A DNA stretch of 38,037 nucleotides, taken from contig CAJTQO010000028.1 of the NCBI GenBank assembly GCA_910578405.1, forward strand, positions 6,218-44,254, in the 5' to 3' direction. The notes beneath the pieces were generated by a model, which was given only the letters and a program-made list of their open reading frames with translations, ran no database searches and had not been told where the DNA came from. Both the position numbers and the translations under genes were made by a program. This document shows, in pieces, positions 1 through 7,559 of this stretch; the stretch's first letter is position 1, and each line of letters begins with the position of its first letter. The stretch is from an uncultured Lachnospiraceae bacterium (GTDB lineage Bacteria > Bacillota > Clostridia > Lachnospirales > Lachnospiraceae).

Positions 1-101
1 CTGTCCATCATTTTCTTTATTTTCTTGCTGATATACTGTTTATTTCCGCCTGTGATTTCCGCCAGCATCCCTACGGTGAACATAAATGACTCATTTAACA
101 T
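1..101 (-). CDS. Partial unknown protein, N-terminus only
   Basis: The gene runs off the left edge of the window, and only about 33 codons are visible. The reading frame is open from an ATG at 101, with a second in-frame ATG at 83. It overlaps the end of the upstream 369-residue gene by 11 nt, which is typical of translational coupling, and a GGAG lies about 8 nt upstream of the first ATG. The visible peptide starts MLNESFMFTVGMLAEITGG and becomes lysine-rich. No family can be assigned from so little sequence. It is supported only by the open frame, the overlap and the ribosome binding site. Confidence 0.45.
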   Translation of the reverse strand, partial: MLNESFMFTVGMLAEITGGNKQYISKKIKKMMD

Positions 102-1200
102 CTTCCCACTCCGTTTCCCTCTCCCTGTCCGTTTCCCTCTCCGGCTCCTGACTCCACTCCCGCCCATGCTTTCCCTGCTTTTGCTTTTTCCCTGCAAAGC
201 CTTGCAGAATCCGGGCAAACCCGTTGATTTCTTCCGTATCCAACGCCAGCTTTTCCCTGCAATATGCCCACAGACTGTCCATCCCTATTTTGATTGTCAC
301 ACCGGCCACTGCCAGTTTCAGCAGGAAAAACACGGCTTTCGCCGCCACGAACACTACCGCCAGCTCCGCAAACAGCTTCCCGGCGCGCAGGTTCCCTTCC
401 TCTTTCGCCAACAGCCGCCCAAAGTAAAGCTGCGCCTTTTTCATAATCAGCCCAACGTCGCCTCCCTCTTCTGCCATGGAAACGCAGGAAACGCATACCG
501 GCGCCATCTGCCGGGCAATGATTTCCTCTTCTTTTGGCGTAAACTGGCCATCCGATTTCCTTAACGCCATTTCCGTCACAAGGAAGCTGGCCAAGAACTG
601 CAAATCCTTTTTCATTTCCCCAGCCACGGATGCAAAGCGCGCTTCTCTGCCTGCCCCTGTCTTTGCCAGGATGGCGCGCGTTTCATCCGTATAGCCAATC
701 CCTGCATATCCCATAAGGGAAACCGTTTCCGCAAACATAGCCTGCAGCTCGTTTTCCCCGATTCCCTTTTGCGCGGCTTCCCATTCCTTTTCATAATTTT
801 GCTCCAAAACGTCCCGCAGTTCCCCTCCTGCCCTTTCGTCCAGCAACTGTGTGGCACGGTCGTAAATAAGCATTTTCACATTGGCTAAAAAACGATACTG
901 CTCTTCCCTATCCATTTCCAGTTCCACAATTACATTGTCCAACATCTGCGCGCCCTGCCATGGCTCCGCCGCCGGAATCTCCTGAAAGCTTCCGGCAAAT
1001 TCTTCAAATGCCTGTCCGTTCCGTTCCCATGCGTCGGCACGCCGGGCAAACAATTCCTCCTGCCGCCTGGCTTCCCCGTCTTGCGCCGGATGGGCTTCCC
1101 GGTATTTCCCGTATGCAAAGTCCCTTACCTGCCTGTTGGCATCCTTCTGCTTTTGAAGCATCCATTCACTGATGACACTCCCGATTTCCTGTCCTTCCAT
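91..1200 (-). CDS. Unrecognised 369-residue protein, helical, charged C-terminal tail
   Basis: I do not recognise this protein. It is rich in Glu, Ala, Lys and Arg and is probably mostly helical. One hydrophobic stretch at about residues 278-305 (AELAVVFVAAKAVFFLLKL and following) could be a membrane segment or a buried helix pair. The last 35 residues form a very charged tail of Glu/Arg repeats. There is no signal peptide. The ATG at 1200 follows a GGGGATAAG sequence, and a good promoter lies 90 nt upstream. It overlaps the next leftward gene by 11 nt, so the two are probably translated together. The intrinsic terminator of the preceding AraC gene separates it from the ibrAB-like operon. The coding call is firm; the function is unknown. 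Confidence 0.75.
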   Translation of the reverse strand: MEGQEIGSVISEWMLQKQKDANRQVRDFAYGKYREAHPAQDGEARRQEELFARRADAWERNGQAFEEFAGSFQEIPAAEPWQGAQMLDNVIVELEMDREEQYRFLANVKMLIYDRATQLLDERAGGELRDVLEQNYEKEWEAAQKGIGENELQAMFAETVSLMGYAGIGYTDETRAILAKTGAGREARFASVAGEMKKDLQFLASFLVTEMALRKSDGQFTPKEEEIIARQMAPVCVSCVSMAEEGGDVGLIMKKAQLYFGRLLAKEEGNLRAGKLFAELAVVFVAAKAVFFLLKLAVAGVTIKIGMDSLWAYCREKLALDTEEINGFARILQGFAGKKQKQGKHGREWSQEPERETDRERETEWEDVK

Positions 1201-1292
1201 AACTTATCCCCATCCCTTCCCACCGTCCGGCCGCTTGCCTGCCTATTCTTTCTTCTCCGGCGGCACACTATGGCGCTGGCTTTCTTCTCTCT

Positions 1293-1320
1293 ATTATACT
1301 ATAATCTATGTTAAATTCAA
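1293..1320 (-). promoter_or_regulatory. Sigma-A type promoter for the 369-residue gene
   Basis: On the minus strand there is a TTGAAT -35 box, a 16-nt spacer and a perfect TATAAT -10 box in an AT-rich patch. It lies about 90 nt upstream of the ATG at 1200 and just past the terminator of the preceding gene. Confidence 0.6.
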
Positions 1321-1381
1321 TCTTTATTTGTATTTTATCTGTATATTATGTGTATTTTTATTTCAGAATGCTTTTCACGCC

Positions 1382-1405
1382 AAAAAAGCAGGCCGCCCGG
1401 CCTGC
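1382..1405 (-). terminator. Intrinsic terminator of the ibrA-ibrB-araC operon
   Basis: A perfect 7-bp GC stem (GCAGGCC / GGCCTGC) with a 4-nt loop is followed on the minus strand by six T residues. It begins 8 nt after the stop codon of the AraC gene. Confidence 0.85.
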
Positions 1406-1413
1406 CAACAATC

Positions 1414-2265
1414 CTATCCCCTTTTCCACATCTCCTTGCGGTATTTATCCGGAGTAATCCCAAACCGTGCCGTAAAAGCCTTGGTCAGGCTCCTGCCGTC
1501 CGGGAAACCGCAGTTTTCCGCAATTTTATTTATAGAGTGCCCCGTATTCAACAATTCTTTGTACGCATACTCCACCCGCACATTCAGTACATAAGCCTTA
1601 TAATTCACATTGGCGTATTTTTTGAAAATGCGGGACAGATAGGACGGGGAAAAGCCAAAGACGCCCGCCACGGTTTCCAGCCTCATGTCCTCCCGGTAAT
1701 GTTCCTGGATATAGGATGTGATTTTATATAGTTTCTGCATCCGGCGGCTCCTCTTTGCCAGCTCCTCATCCACATCCCGCTCCCGGTACTGTGTCACCAG
1801 ACAGTGCAGCATCCGGTAATAATCGCTTAGCACCTCTAACTCATAGCCATACCGCTTTTCCGCATAGGCAGTGTACATCCGGCGCACCAGCCGCACAAAC
1901 TGGGCGTCCTGTTCTTTGTATCCGCCGCAAGTATGGCAAAACAGCATATACTCCCCGTCCCGGAACCGTTCAAACTCTTCCGGCGGAATCTGCACCACTA
2001 TGGTAAAATTTTCTTTTGGCACGTCAATGGAATGGACTTCATTGGAATTTACGATAATGAAACGCCCGCTGGACAGCCCATAGTAAGAAGCATTGATGTA
2101 AAAATCTATTTCCCCTTCAAACACCACGAACAACTCCACCGTGTCATGCCAATGCTTCGTCACCCGGTAGTTTCCGTTTTTCCCCTCAAAAACAAACATC
2201 TTAAACGGCAGGCCATCGTTTGGTATCACCAGCTCCCTCTTACCCTCTATGTCGTCCAGCCGCAT
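1414..2265 (-). CDS. AraC-family transcriptional regulator with cupin sensor domain
   Basis: A 283-residue regulator. The N-terminal cupin (roughly residues 15-95) carries the HWHDTVELFVVFEGE pattern typical of AraC ligand-binding domains. The C-terminal 100 residues hold two helix-turn-helix units, with the family signatures FGFSPSYLSRIFKKYANV and AENCGFPDGRSLTKAF. The ATG at 2265 is chosen over the longer form because a GGAAGGAAAGG ribosome binding site sits directly in front of it, and the longer N-terminus is Arg/Lys-rich and overlaps the previous gene. The gene starts only 16 nt after the ibrB-like stop codon, with no room for a promoter, so it is read as the last gene of that operon. 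Its ligand and targets are unknown. Confidence 0.93.
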   Translation of the reverse strand: MRLDDIEGKRELVIPNDGLPFKMFVFEGKNGNYRVTKHWHDTVELFVVFEGEIDFYINASYYGLSSGRFIIVNSNEVHSIDVPKENFTIVVQIPPEEFERFRDGEYMLFCHTCGGYKEQDAQFVRLVRRMYTAYAEKRYGYELEVLSDYYRMLHCLVTQYRERDVDEELAKRSRRMQKLYKITSYIQEHYREDMRLETVAGVFGFSPSYLSRIFKKYANVNYKAYVLNVRVEYAYKELLNTGHSINKIAENCGFPDGRSLTKAFTARFGITPDKYRKEMWKRG

Positions 2266-2281
2266 CCGCCTTTCCTTCCCT

Positions 2282-2854
2282 CTATATGTTTTCCCAATCC
2301 CCCTCTGCCCCATATTCCCCTTCCTCCTCATCCCCCTCTTCCTCTACCGGGCGCCACGCCTGTCCGAATTTCACATCCTTAAACAGCGCAGCCAGTCCGG
2401 TAATCTGTTTCAGCCGCAAAATCTCATCCCTATCCATGCCCAAATGTTTGGAAATCCATGCATCCGAACGCCCGATTTCATGCAGTTCTTTTACAATGTT
2501 GCTCATCAAATCCACATTGTGGTTCCCCCTGGCCCGGTTATGCCGGATTGTGCTGGCCATACGCTGGTCGATGGGCTTATCAATCACCGACACCGGAAGC
2601 ATCCCGCCCTCCCGCTCAAAAATATCTTCATGCTCCAGCATAACACGGTACCGGTGGAATCCGTCCACAATAATGTATTCATCCGCCTCTTTGGAATAAT
2701 AACAGACAATGGGCATCGTATAGCCGTCTGCCTTGATGCTCTGGTAAAGCAGCTTCATTTCCGGCGGCGCCACCGCATTGGGATTATAGCTGTTAGGTTT
2801 TATCTTGCTCACAGGCACTGCAACTACGTTGTAAACCGGGCTCTTAGGCTTCAT
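2282..2854 (-). CDS. ibrB: IbrB-like ParB/sulfiredoxin-fold protein
   Basis: A 190-residue protein with a ParB N-terminal domain at about residues 8-110. The motif VDGFHRYR occupies the position of the ParB GERRYR-type motif, and RHNRARG matches the later Arg-rich motif. A helical, helix-turn-helix-like segment follows (residues 115-160, IGRSDAWISKHLGM), then an acidic tail. In the E. coli pair IbrA/IbrB, IbrB is the ParB-like partner of a PAPS-reductase-like protein, described as activating prophage-linked genes. The ATG at 2854 overlaps the ibrA stop codon by 11 nt and has a GAGGAG site 7 nt upstream, so the two are translationally coupled. It is too short and lacks the context to be a chromosome partition ParB. 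The biochemical activity is unknown. Confidence 0.8.
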   Translation of the reverse strand: MKPKSPVYNVVAVPVSKIKPNSYNPNAVAPPEMKLLYQSIKADGYTMPIVCYYSKEADEYIIVDGFHRYRVMLEHEDIFEREGGMLPVSVIDKPIDQRMASTIRHNRARGNHNVDLMSNIVKELHEIGRSDAWISKHLGMDRDEILRLKQITGLAALFKDVKFGQAWRPVEEEGDEEEGEYGAEGDWENI

Positions 2855-4175
2855 TGTTTATCTCCTCCAAACCTTTGTATTTCTGCTTAATCATGTCAAT
2901 GTTCCTCTGCTGCTGCCGGTTCATTCCAAACCCCATAAAGCGGCAGATGTGGTCATTTTTCAAAATACAGTAGCACATCCGTTTCCAACTTGGCACATCT
3001 TTGGTGGATTTGATGTCGTCTGTATTGTCCGGGATTTTTTCCACAAAAACAATGCGCGATTTTTTATTTAACGTATAATTAGAAACGCCATTGCGTTTAA
3101 TCCGATAGCCATGCTCCTCCAGCTCCCGAATCGTCTCTTCCTCCAGGCCGCCGCCCTTTTCATGCCAGAATTTAATGGATGCGTTAAATTTTTTCACATA
3201 ATTGTTTTTCAAACGGATAGGCAGGGTGTCCAGAAGGAACCGGGTATAGGATTCCCACGTATGCCCCTCCGGCAGCGAGACATTCCGGTATCCCATGGCT
3301 TTTGTCTTCCCGTAAATGCAGGCGAAATTGGCTCCCTGCACCCTCCCCACCAGCTTGGCCCAGATTTCCGGATCCAGCACCCGGTACAGGTTCAGGCTGT
3401 CCTTGGAATAATCGTTAAACGGAGAAGCCACACGCATCTGGGACACTTTCAGCCCTGCCATATGGTACAGGTCATATAAGCGGTTATAATCATAGTCAAA
3501 CAGGTAATTGGCATGCCAGATATCCTCCTGCCCCCAGTCATACAGCGGGGAAGCGCACCATACGTTTTTAAACTGTCTGCTAATCCAGCATTCCTCGTTA
3601 TAACCGTATTTTTTGTTGACAAAACCGCTGTATCGCTGCAAAGACTCATCGGCCCGCATCCCAAGCAGGCATACGGTCTTTTTGTTGCCATGGGAAATCC
3701 GGTACCATCTGCTAAACTGCTTGGCCAAATCTTCCTGGTGCATCCGGTAACGGTAAGTCGTAATGGGGTTTTTGTCCAGGTTAATGACGTAATCATGTTT
3801 GGGCATATCCCGCACCCATACTTCCTTTTTCCTGTCGTCCCATGGGTACCAGTACATTTCATAGTTGCTTAACGCCGTCCTTGTGGCCATAGGCAGACAG
3901 ACCCAGTACAGTTCCGCCTTCCCTTCCAGCCGTTGGAAAGTGCGCTCTATATACTGCGTGGTCACGGTATACTGCGCCTCAAAATCCTGGTGAAAAACGC
4001 CGATTTTCTTCTCCGGGTAATATTTCTGCTGGAAATCCAGCGTCATATTCAATAACAGCCCGCTGTCTTTGCCTCCGGAAAACGATAGATATATATTGTC
4101 AAATTCCTGAAAAATGAGCCGGAGCCGGTTCTGGAATGCCTCATAGACATCTTGGGATTCATATTCACGTTTCAT
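2844..4175 (-). CDS. ibrA: IbrA-like PP-loop ATPase (PAPS reductase family, DUF3440)
   Basis: A 443-residue protein. The N-terminal PP-loop nucleotide-binding domain has the signature SFSGGKDSGLLL (residues 31-42), as in PAPS reductases and tRNA-thiolating enzymes. The long C-terminal part (RYRMHQEDLAKQFSRWY, then YDWGQEDIWHANYLFDYDYN) matches the DUF3440 architecture of IbrA. Several conserved Cys are present (WCASPLYDW, CYCILKNDHICRF), so a metal or sulfur role is possible but not shown. The ATG at 4175 is preceded by GGGAGGG. It is the first gene of the ibrA-ibrB-araC operon. Relatives are often found on prophages and islands; no phage gene is visible here. Confidence 0.88.
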   Translation of the reverse strand: MKREYESQDVYEAFQNRLRLIFQEFDNIYLSFSGGKDSGLLLNMTLDFQQKYYPEKKIGVFHQDFEAQYTVTTQYIERTFQRLEGKAELYWVCLPMATRTALSNYEMYWYPWDDRKKEVWVRDMPKHDYVINLDKNPITTYRYRMHQEDLAKQFSRWYRISHGNKKTVCLLGMRADESLQRYSGFVNKKYGYNEECWISRQFKNVWCASPLYDWGQEDIWHANYLFDYDYNRLYDLYHMAGLKVSQMRVASPFNDYSKDSLNLYRVLDPEIWAKLVGRVQGANFACIYGKTKAMGYRNVSLPEGHTWESYTRFLLDTLPIRLKNNYVKKFNASIKFWHEKGGGLEEETIRELEEHGYRIKRNGVSNYTLNKKSRIVFVEKIPDNTDDIKSTKDVPSWKRMCYCILKNDHICRFMGFGMNRQQQRNIDMIKQKYKGLEEINNEA

Positions 4176-4211
4176 AGCGTCAGCCCTCCCTTTTGTGGCA
4201 ATATGTGTTAA

Positions 4212-4240
4212 ACTTTACCATATTTTTCCAATTTTTTCAA
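4212..4240 (-). promoter_or_regulatory. Probable promoter of the ibrA-ibrB-araC operon
   Basis: Minus-strand TTGAAA, a 17-nt spacer and TAAAGT, about 37 nt upstream of the ibrA start. The -35 box is strong and the -10 box is weaker. Confidence 0.5.
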
Positions 4241-4383
4241 GAAAAGGCCCTTTTTTAACACAAAATTCCATACACAGACACGCTTCCCCGCTCGATGTTT
4301 AAGAAAGAAATTTTATGCTATTTTTCTATTTACAAGCATTTATTGTATTTTATGCAAAAGAACCATCAAGAAGCTTCCTTCTG

Positions 4384-4472
4384 GCATTCCATCCAGACAG
4401 AAATTAGATTTGTGGGAGATTTGCGCCAAAGGAAGGGCGTATCACATGAATTTGGCGCAAGCATCACGTAAA
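4384..4472. repeat. Dispersed repeat, copy 1 (related to 37.8-37.95 kb)
   Basis: Two sub-blocks recur near the right end of the window in the opposite order. The 33-nt block 4384-4416 matches 37917-37949 with one mismatch. The block from 4426 (CCAAAGGAAGGGCG, later TGAATTTGGCGCAA) matches 37815-37874. Within it TTGCGCCAAA (4421-4430) pairs perfectly with TTTGGCGCAA (4451-4460). The rest of this 672-nt gene-free stretch (4176-4847) holds another hairpin at 4522-4554 (AAACGC..CATGC paired with GCATG..GCGTTT) and AT-rich DNA. The open frame across it on the minus strand has no ribosome binding site and no recognisable protein. Confidence 0.65.
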
Positions 4473-4796
4473 GCGCTGTGTAGCGTTGCAGGGAACAACT
4501 TTGCAAAAGGCATTGGACAGCAAACGCCCATGCAGAAAAACCGCATGAGCGTTTGAGGCATATAGCAAAACGTCTTCATTGTCCAAAGCTGTTTTTTATG
4601 GAAAAGCCGAATAGCAATCAGCAATCCGAACATGGATAAAATGACTGGAAAAGAACCGATAAAACCTTCGCAAAACCGCTTTGTGAAATATAACAGGCAG
4701 GAAAAGGAAAGGAGCAAAAAGGAACCGCTTATGGAAAACAGAAAGCAAAGACAGGCATATTGTGTTTGTGAAAAAACGCCGCAAAACGAAGTATTG

Positions 4797-4847
4797 TAAA
4801 AGCCGCCGGCATATCCTTCCACAAATGGATTTACCGACGGCTTTTTA
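4797..4847. terminator. Strong, probably bidirectional hairpin terminator
   Basis: A long imperfect stem (AAAAGCCGCCGGCATATCC against GGATTTACCGACGGCTTTT) lies against the stop codon of the small membrane protein gene. T-runs occur on both strands, so it can end leftward transcripts of that gene and stop rightward ones. Confidence 0.75.
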
Positions 4848-5324
4848 CTACATAAACAGTGTGCCAAGCTGCATCACTATGCCACATACACAATTAAAGA
4901 CGAACAAACAAAGCGCCACAGTTCCAACCAACGCCCTTGTACGGCTGCTCTGCAGAGGTTTACGGAACTCTTCCACAATACTACAGGAAGGGTCGGACGG
5001 AATATAGCAGACATGGTAGCTGCCGCCCAAGCTGTACTGTCCAGCCCGTTTCTCAGCGAAATCCATCTTAACCTTATAGTCCCTGCCATCCACCCGGTAT
5101 GTAATCACGGGAATTTCATTCTTCCAGCGGAAAGAACGGTTCCTACGGTAAACGGTTTCCAAATCCGTAATATACCCGTTGGCATTCCCCGTCATCTCAT
5201 GCGCCCGGTTGAGCATATCGTTCCTTTTCTTAAAATTACGGAAATTGACAAAAGCCAACGCCGCAAGCACGATAGCGATAACCGCTGTAAAACCTAATGC
5301 CACCATTTGAACACCTGCATCCAT
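4848..5324 (-). CDS. Small two-pass membrane protein, DUF3592-like
   Basis: A 158-residue protein with one membrane helix at each end (residues 6-27 and about 131-155). Between them is a soluble domain of roughly 90 residues with beta-type segments (VITYRVDGRDYKVKMDF, GSYHVCYIPSDPS). This layout, including a modifiable-sequence plus PSDP-type turn, is that of DUF3592-like proteins, whose function is not known. The ATG at 5324 has a perfect AAGGAGG site 7 nt upstream. It has its own promoter and terminator, so it is monocistronic. The family assignment is from pattern only. Confidence 0.8.
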   Translation of the reverse strand: MDAGVQMVALGFTAVIAIVLAALAFVNFRNFKKRNDMLNRAHEMTGNANGYITDLETVYRRNRSFRWKNEIPVITYRVDGRDYKVKMDFAEKRAGQYSLGGSYHVCYIPSDPSCSIVEEFRKPLQSSRTRALVGTVALCLFVFNCVCGIVMQLGTLFM

Positions 5325-5365
5325 AAAAATACCTCCTTAAAAAAAATATGTAAATGTTCTTCTTT

Positions 5366-5394
5366 ATTCTAATACAAACGGGGGAATGTGACAA
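5366..5394 (-). promoter_or_regulatory. Promoter of the small membrane protein gene
   Basis: Minus-strand TTGTCA, a 17-nt spacer and TAGAAT, about 40 nt upstream of the start codon at 5324. Confidence 0.65.
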
Positions 5395-5544
5395 GCCATT
5401 TTCTATCTTTTTCACGTTCCATATCGTTTCCGCCATCACATAAATTGGCGCTTTCCCAGTGTCTTCAAGGGTTCCTGCCGGGTTTGGAAAGCGCTGCGCA
5501 GCCTCGCCAAAATATGGAACAATCCCCCTTTTTTCTACTATATA

Positions 5545-5573
5545 TTGACAATTACCAACATATATTTTATACT
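5545..5573 (+). promoter_or_regulatory. Promoter of the ImmA-like gene
   Basis: Consensus TTGACA, exactly 17 nt, then TATACT, 30 nt upstream of the ATG at 5603. It is one of the best sigma-A matches in the window. The 278-nt interval between this gene and the divergent membrane protein gene holds the two promoters and nothing else recognised. Confidence 0.8.
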
Positions 5574-5602
5574 TATGACAAAGTACAAAGGAGAACAATG
5601 CT

Positions 5603-6019
5603 ATGACAAAAGAAAGTATTATTATGTATGCGAAAGTTTTGAAAAATTCTTTCCAGACTACGGACGCAGTGGAGATTGCCCGTAAACTGCAGTATGATGT
5701 AGGCTTTGTCAACACAGGAACGCAGTATTTAAAAGCCAACACTTACAAATTTGAAAGCGGTTTAAAAGTAATCTTAATTAATGCCAACTATGATGAGGTT
5801 TCCAGGAATGTGCTATGCGCCCATGAGCTTGGACATGCTGTTTTTAATCATGCCAATAAAAGTAATTTTAAGGACACCAACTTGGTCAACGAATATACCG
5901 TAAACCTTTTTGCGGTTGCCCTTCTGTTTGATGAGGCTGATTTTAATATGCCCCTGTCGGAAATGAGCAACTATACTTTACAATGCATCCTGGATGCCAA
6001 CATCACCCCTCCCGGGTAA
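5603..6019 (+). CDS. ImmA/IrrE-family zinc metallopeptidase
   Basis: A 138-residue cytosolic protein. The zinc-binding motif AHELGHAVFNH (His74, Glu75, His78) and a downstream Glu at residue 97 (NEYTVNLFAVALL) form the ImmA/IrrE active site. Members cleave repressors; B. subtilis ImmA cleaves the ICEBs1 repressor ImmR. The length is normal for the short, domain-only form. The ATG at 5603 follows AAAGGAG. No Xre-type repressor gene, the usual partner, is adjacent, and no integrase is seen, so its target is not evident. It converges on the nuclease-like gene that follows, with a 37-nt gap. Confidence 0.9.
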   Translation: MTKESIIMYAKVLKNSFQTTDAVEIARKLQYDVGFVNTGTQYLKANTYKFESGLKVILINANYDEVSRNVLCAHELGHAVFNHANKSNFKDTNLVNEYTVNLFAVALLFDEADFNMPLSEMSNYTLQCILDANITPPG

Positions 6020-6056
6020 GGAACAGCAGCAACACCGCCTATGTCCTTGCCCGTTT

Positions 6057-6743
6057 TTATTGTGGGCATTCCCTTGATTTCCTCTTTCTTTTTCTTGTTC
6101 CCCGTCTTCCCTCACTCCCGTTCTGCCTGCGAAATTGTTTTATCTGTTCTCCAATTATTGTATAATCCCTTTCAAACAATTCGTCGCAAAGCTGCTTTTG
6201 CAATACGTCCCCTGGCACTTTTTCCAACAGTTTCCCCTGCACAAAGAGTTTGCTTTTTTCTTTATATTTGGGTAAGCCGTTCCGTTCCTGGATATGGGCC
6301 AGTTCGGGCCGCCAGAGGATGCTTATTTTCCTTTTCCAATCCACCTCCGGGTTCGGAAGGGGCCTGCGCAAAATATAAAAATCGGGCCTGCCCCCTTCCA
6401 GCTCCACGGTGATAATCCCCCACCATGCAGGAAGGCGCTCCCCGATATGCATGGCATGGCTTGTCCCTGCCACCGCATAATTGCAGTCATAATATAAATT
6501 ATAGTCCTTCACCTGCCGCTTTAGCCTTGCATAACTGTCCGCATCGCTTTTAATCTCAATTCCATAGAGCAGCTCCGGCGTCACCATTACTACATCCGCC
6601 CTCGACCTTCCCATCATTTTCTCTTCCAAAATCCTGATTTTCCCATAAACCTCTTCCAGAAAATCAAACAGGGGTTCCCTGATGTCCTTATCATAGAGCA
6701 TTTCCATGCCAACACACAACCTTTCCTCTTTCGATAACGCCAT
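6057..6743 (-). CDS. sce7726-like protein with PD-(D/E)XK-type core
   Basis: A 228-residue protein. The segment SRADVVMVTPELLYGIEIKS fits a PD-(D/E)XK core: Asp50, then Glu63-x-Lys65. A helix with SYARLKRQVKDYNLYYD follows, which is how restriction-nuclease-like folds continue. This matches what I know as the sce7726 family, whose role is not established. The C-terminus is a basic tail (RRQNGSEGRRGTRKRKRK) that could bind nucleic acid. No clear ribosome binding site precedes the ATG at 6743, so the start may lie at Met13 (6707). Whether it is a nuclease is inference. Confidence 0.7.
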   Translation of the reverse strand: MALSKEERLCVGMEMLYDKDIREPLFDFLEEVYGKIRILEEKMMGRSRADVVMVTPELLYGIEIKSDADSYARLKRQVKDYNLYYDCNYAVAGTSHAMHIGERLPAWWGIITVELEGGRPDFYILRRPLPNPEVDWKRKISILWRPELAHIQERNGLPKYKEKSKLFVQGKLLEKVPGDVLQKQLCDELFERDYTIIGEQIKQFRRQNGSEGRRGTRKRKRKSRECPQ

Positions 6744-6837
6744 GTTTATAACATACGGATCCGCCGTCCTTCCTTATGCCCTGCCTTGCACTTACGCTCC
6801 GGCTTATGGATTCCAACGCTTGGGTTGGAGACACGCT

Positions 6838-7308
6838 CTACTTCTTGTCCTTGCATACATCCACCCACCCGGCATATGCAGAATGCTCTTCCAGCTCCGC
6901 AACCGTAAGTTCGATTGCGCTGTTAGAGCTGCCGCAGGCTGGAAAAACGGTTTCAAAACGTTTTAAGGATATATCCAAATATACTTCTACGCCTTCCTTT
7001 ACCGCAAAGGGGCAAACGCCGCCTACCGCATGGCCTACCAAGGCTTCCACTTCCTCCGGTGAAAGCATTTTCGCTTTCGCGCCAAATTGCGCCTTGTACT
7101 TGTGGTTGTCCACTTTCCTATCCCCGGCCGTCACCACCAACACGGCATGGCCATCCACCATAAAGGATAGCGTTTTCGCAATTCTTTGCGGCTCACAATG
7201 CAGCGCCTCAGCCGCAAGCGCCACGGTCGCACTGGATACATCAAATTCCTGCACCCTGCTTTCCATTCCATATGTTCTAAAATACGCCTTTACCCGCTCA
7301 ATTGACAT
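6838..7308 (-). CDS. ybaK: YbaK/EbsC-family aminoacyl-tRNA deacylase
   Basis: A 156-residue single-domain protein of the YbaK/ProX family, which hydrolyses mischarged tRNAs such as Cys-tRNA(Pro). Supporting features are the N-terminal start ERVKAYFRTYG, the segment AKTLSFMVDGHAVLVVTAGDRKVD and the glycine-rich HAVGGVCPF, which lines the substrate pocket. The length is normal. The ATG at 7308 has AGAGGAAAG upstream, directly continuous with the last unit of a palindromic repeat. The preceding gene on the same strand is the ABC exporter 3' gene, 251 nt away, with two repeat units between. Confidence 0.92.
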   Translation of the reverse strand: MSIERVKAYFRTYGMESRVQEFDVSSATVALAAEALHCEPQRIAKTLSFMVDGHAVLVVTAGDRKVDNHKYKAQFGAKAKMLSPEEVEALVGHAVGGVCPFAVKEGVEVYLDISLKRFETVFPACGSSNSAIELTVAELEEHSAYAGWVDVCKDKK

Positions 7309-7325
7309 TTCTGACTTTCCTCTTA

Positions 7326-7551
7326 TTCCAGTTCCGCATGTGAGAAAAAAATCCCCTTATCCTTGGAAAGATTTCCTCTCACTCTCGTTCCAGGAAATCC
7401 TTCCGGGCCTTTTTTTCTTACATGCTGTTTTTTTCCAGTTCCTCATTTCTGAAATAAATCCCCCTATCCTTGGAAGCATTTCCTCTCACTTTCGTTCCAG
7501 GAAATCCTTCCGGGCCTTTTTTTCTTACATGCTGCTTTTTTCCGGTTCCGC
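7326..7551 (-). repeat. Two tandem palindromic intergenic units ahead of ybaK
   Basis: The boundary sequence GGAACTGGAA (minus strand; TTCCAGTTCC on plus) starts at plus positions 7326, 7433 and 7540 (the last as GGAACCGGAA), a period of exactly 107 bp. Each unit is a long imperfect palindrome. In the unit next to ybaK, GCATGT-AAGAAAAAA pairs with TTTTTTTCT-ACATGC, and inside it GGAAGGATTTCCT pairs with AGGAAATCTTTCC. The last boundary runs straight into the ybaK ribosome binding site. The array fills the gap between the exporter gene and ybaK. Confidence 0.85.
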
Positions 7552-7559
7552 ATTCGGAT

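Noticed and set aside
2282..2854. Chromosome or plasmid partition ParB
   Set aside because: There is no ParA, no parS sites and an IbrA-type partner; only the N-terminal ParB fold is shared.
4442..4867. 141-residue Cys/Phe-rich membrane-like frame on the minus strand
   Set aside because: It has no ribosome binding site, runs through hairpins and the terminator, and overlaps the end of the small membrane protein gene.
7326..7551. CRISPR-like array
   Set aside because: The repeats are 10-14 bp, the intervening units are near-identical palindromes, and there are no cas genes.
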